Source: Arcobacter cryaerophilus gv. crypticus (lineage in GTDB: Bacteria > Campylobacterota > Campylobacteria > Campylobacterales > Arcobacteraceae). Taken from it: DNA of 64,000 nt. Of the stretch, positions 63,712 to 64,000 are shown piece by piece (the stretch's first letter is position 1; each line of letters starts with the position of its first letter). The DNA is taken from positions 62,001 to 126,000 of the forward strand of contig NZ_NXGI01000010.1 in the NCBI RefSeq assembly GCF_002993025.1. The letters run 5' to 3'. A model generated the notes under the pieces. It saw only the letters and a program-made list of their open reading frames with translations. It was not told the DNA's origin and made no database searches. The position numbers were made by a program, and so were the translations under genes.

Positions 63712-64000
63712 TATAATTTCTCACTATTTTTTGCAGCTTGATTTTGAATTGGATCACTAAAAGTATAAATACCATCTTTTATTTCAAATGGAAAATTTGT
63801 AAAAGTATTTTCAAAATTATCTTGAAACTCTTTTGAGAAATTTTTAACTCCATCTTTTACAATTTGAATATATCTTGAAGGTATAAAACAATTCTCATCT
63901 CCATTTTTTGCTATTTTATCATCTTTTGTTGTCATAAAAGCTATTAAATCATCATCTAATTTTTGATTTAAAACATACTCTTTTTTTATAGTTATACAAC
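63711..64000 (-). CDS. partial gene, unknown (5' part outside the window)
   Basis: The frame runs open from the right edge (nt 64000) to a stop at 63711. It could begin at ATG 63935 (74 aa), but the 21 codons before it remain open and read naturally (YVLNQKLDDDLIAFMTTK), so the true start probably lies beyond the window. The visible part is charged and soluble, with no known motif. Its stop shares a base with the start of the TPR-like gene, suggesting the two are one unit. Confidence 0.5.
   Translation of the reverse strand, partial: CITIKKEYVLNQKLDDDLIAFMTTKDDKIAKNGDENCFIPSRYIQIVKDGVKNFSKEFQDNFENTFTNFPFEIKDGIYTFSDPIQNQAAKNSEKL

Noticed and set aside
1-64000. CRISPR arrays, rRNA and other tRNA genes
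   Set aside because: No regularly spaced repeats and no rRNA sequence were seen. The only tRNA recognised is tRNA-Sec at 23133-23232.

Overview
The window is a very AT-rich (roughly 70+ % A+T), gene-dense bacterial chromosome segment. The gene set points to Campylobacterota, most probably the Arcobacteraceae (Arcobacter/Aliarcobacter). Evidence: a futalosine-pathway menaquinone gene (mqnC), a Csd4/Pgp1-type cell-shape carboxypeptidase, LPP20-family lipoproteins, a short ComEC without a nuclease domain, a RibBA with a degenerate second domain, SorAB and TsdA sulfur enzymes, and a gltX-yggT-slt-lipoprotein-mobB-fbp-small ORF-metG block whose order matches what I recall from Campylobacter jejuni. 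I see no prophage, intact insertion sequence, CRISPR array or rRNA. Starts were reassigned where Shine-Dalgarno placement decided them; several genes use TTG or GTG.

Layout. 1-8 kb: the end of a GH17-GT2 beta-glucan synthase-like fusion, a KefB-type antiporter, an RlmI-like methyltransferase, an acyltransferase, a decayed metallo-beta-lactamase-fold pseudogene (the only gene-poor stretch over 300 bp, 5667-5986), aspC, and a YgjP-like metallopeptidase. 8-19 kb: a tiny LptM-like lipoprotein, nadB, guaA, an HNH nuclease, selO, csd4/pgp1, small enzymes and a PAS-GGDEF-EAL protein. 19-27 kb: uvrA, argC, the selenocysteine locus (selC on the minus strand, divergent from selA-selB), a 58-aa zinc-ribbon protein and tyrA. 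27-43 kb: bamA-mqnC-M16-gltX-yggT-slt, then mobB-fbp-small ORF-metG-Mur-like ORF, an S24-type repressor and pckA. 43-52 kb (mostly minus strand): ribBA, a compact four-lipoprotein operon, cytochrome c/Nudix/yajQ, a structured intergenic element, DUF423, a phosphoribosyltransferase and acnB. 52-64 kb: an M48 lipoprotein, tsdA followed by a cache sensor, response regulator and histidine kinase, a guanidine-II riboswitch with its Gdx exporter, a DMT transporter, sorAB, comEC, and an unrecognised TPR-like membrane protein with a partial partner.

How genes work together. tsdA and sorAB imply oxidation of thiosulfate and sulfite feeding the cytochrome c pool. The genes next to tsdA look like a dedicated three-component sensing system. 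The selC/selA/selB locus gives selenocysteine insertion, although the local SelO keeps cysteine. The four lipoproteins (LPP20-like, mini-lipoprotein, CsgG-like with C-terminal repeats, LPP20-like) overlap or nearly abut and look like one outer-membrane assembly. The most interesting non-coding signals are: two ACGR-loop hairpins (guanidine-II riboswitch) before gdx; four helically phased TTGTACAA-type sites between acnB and an M48 gene; a perfect 16-bp-arm palindrome before sorA; a 65-nt three-way-junction-like element before yajQ; and two genes (mobB, comEC) whose -10 box sits exactly 7 nt before the ATG, suggesting leaderless mRNAs.
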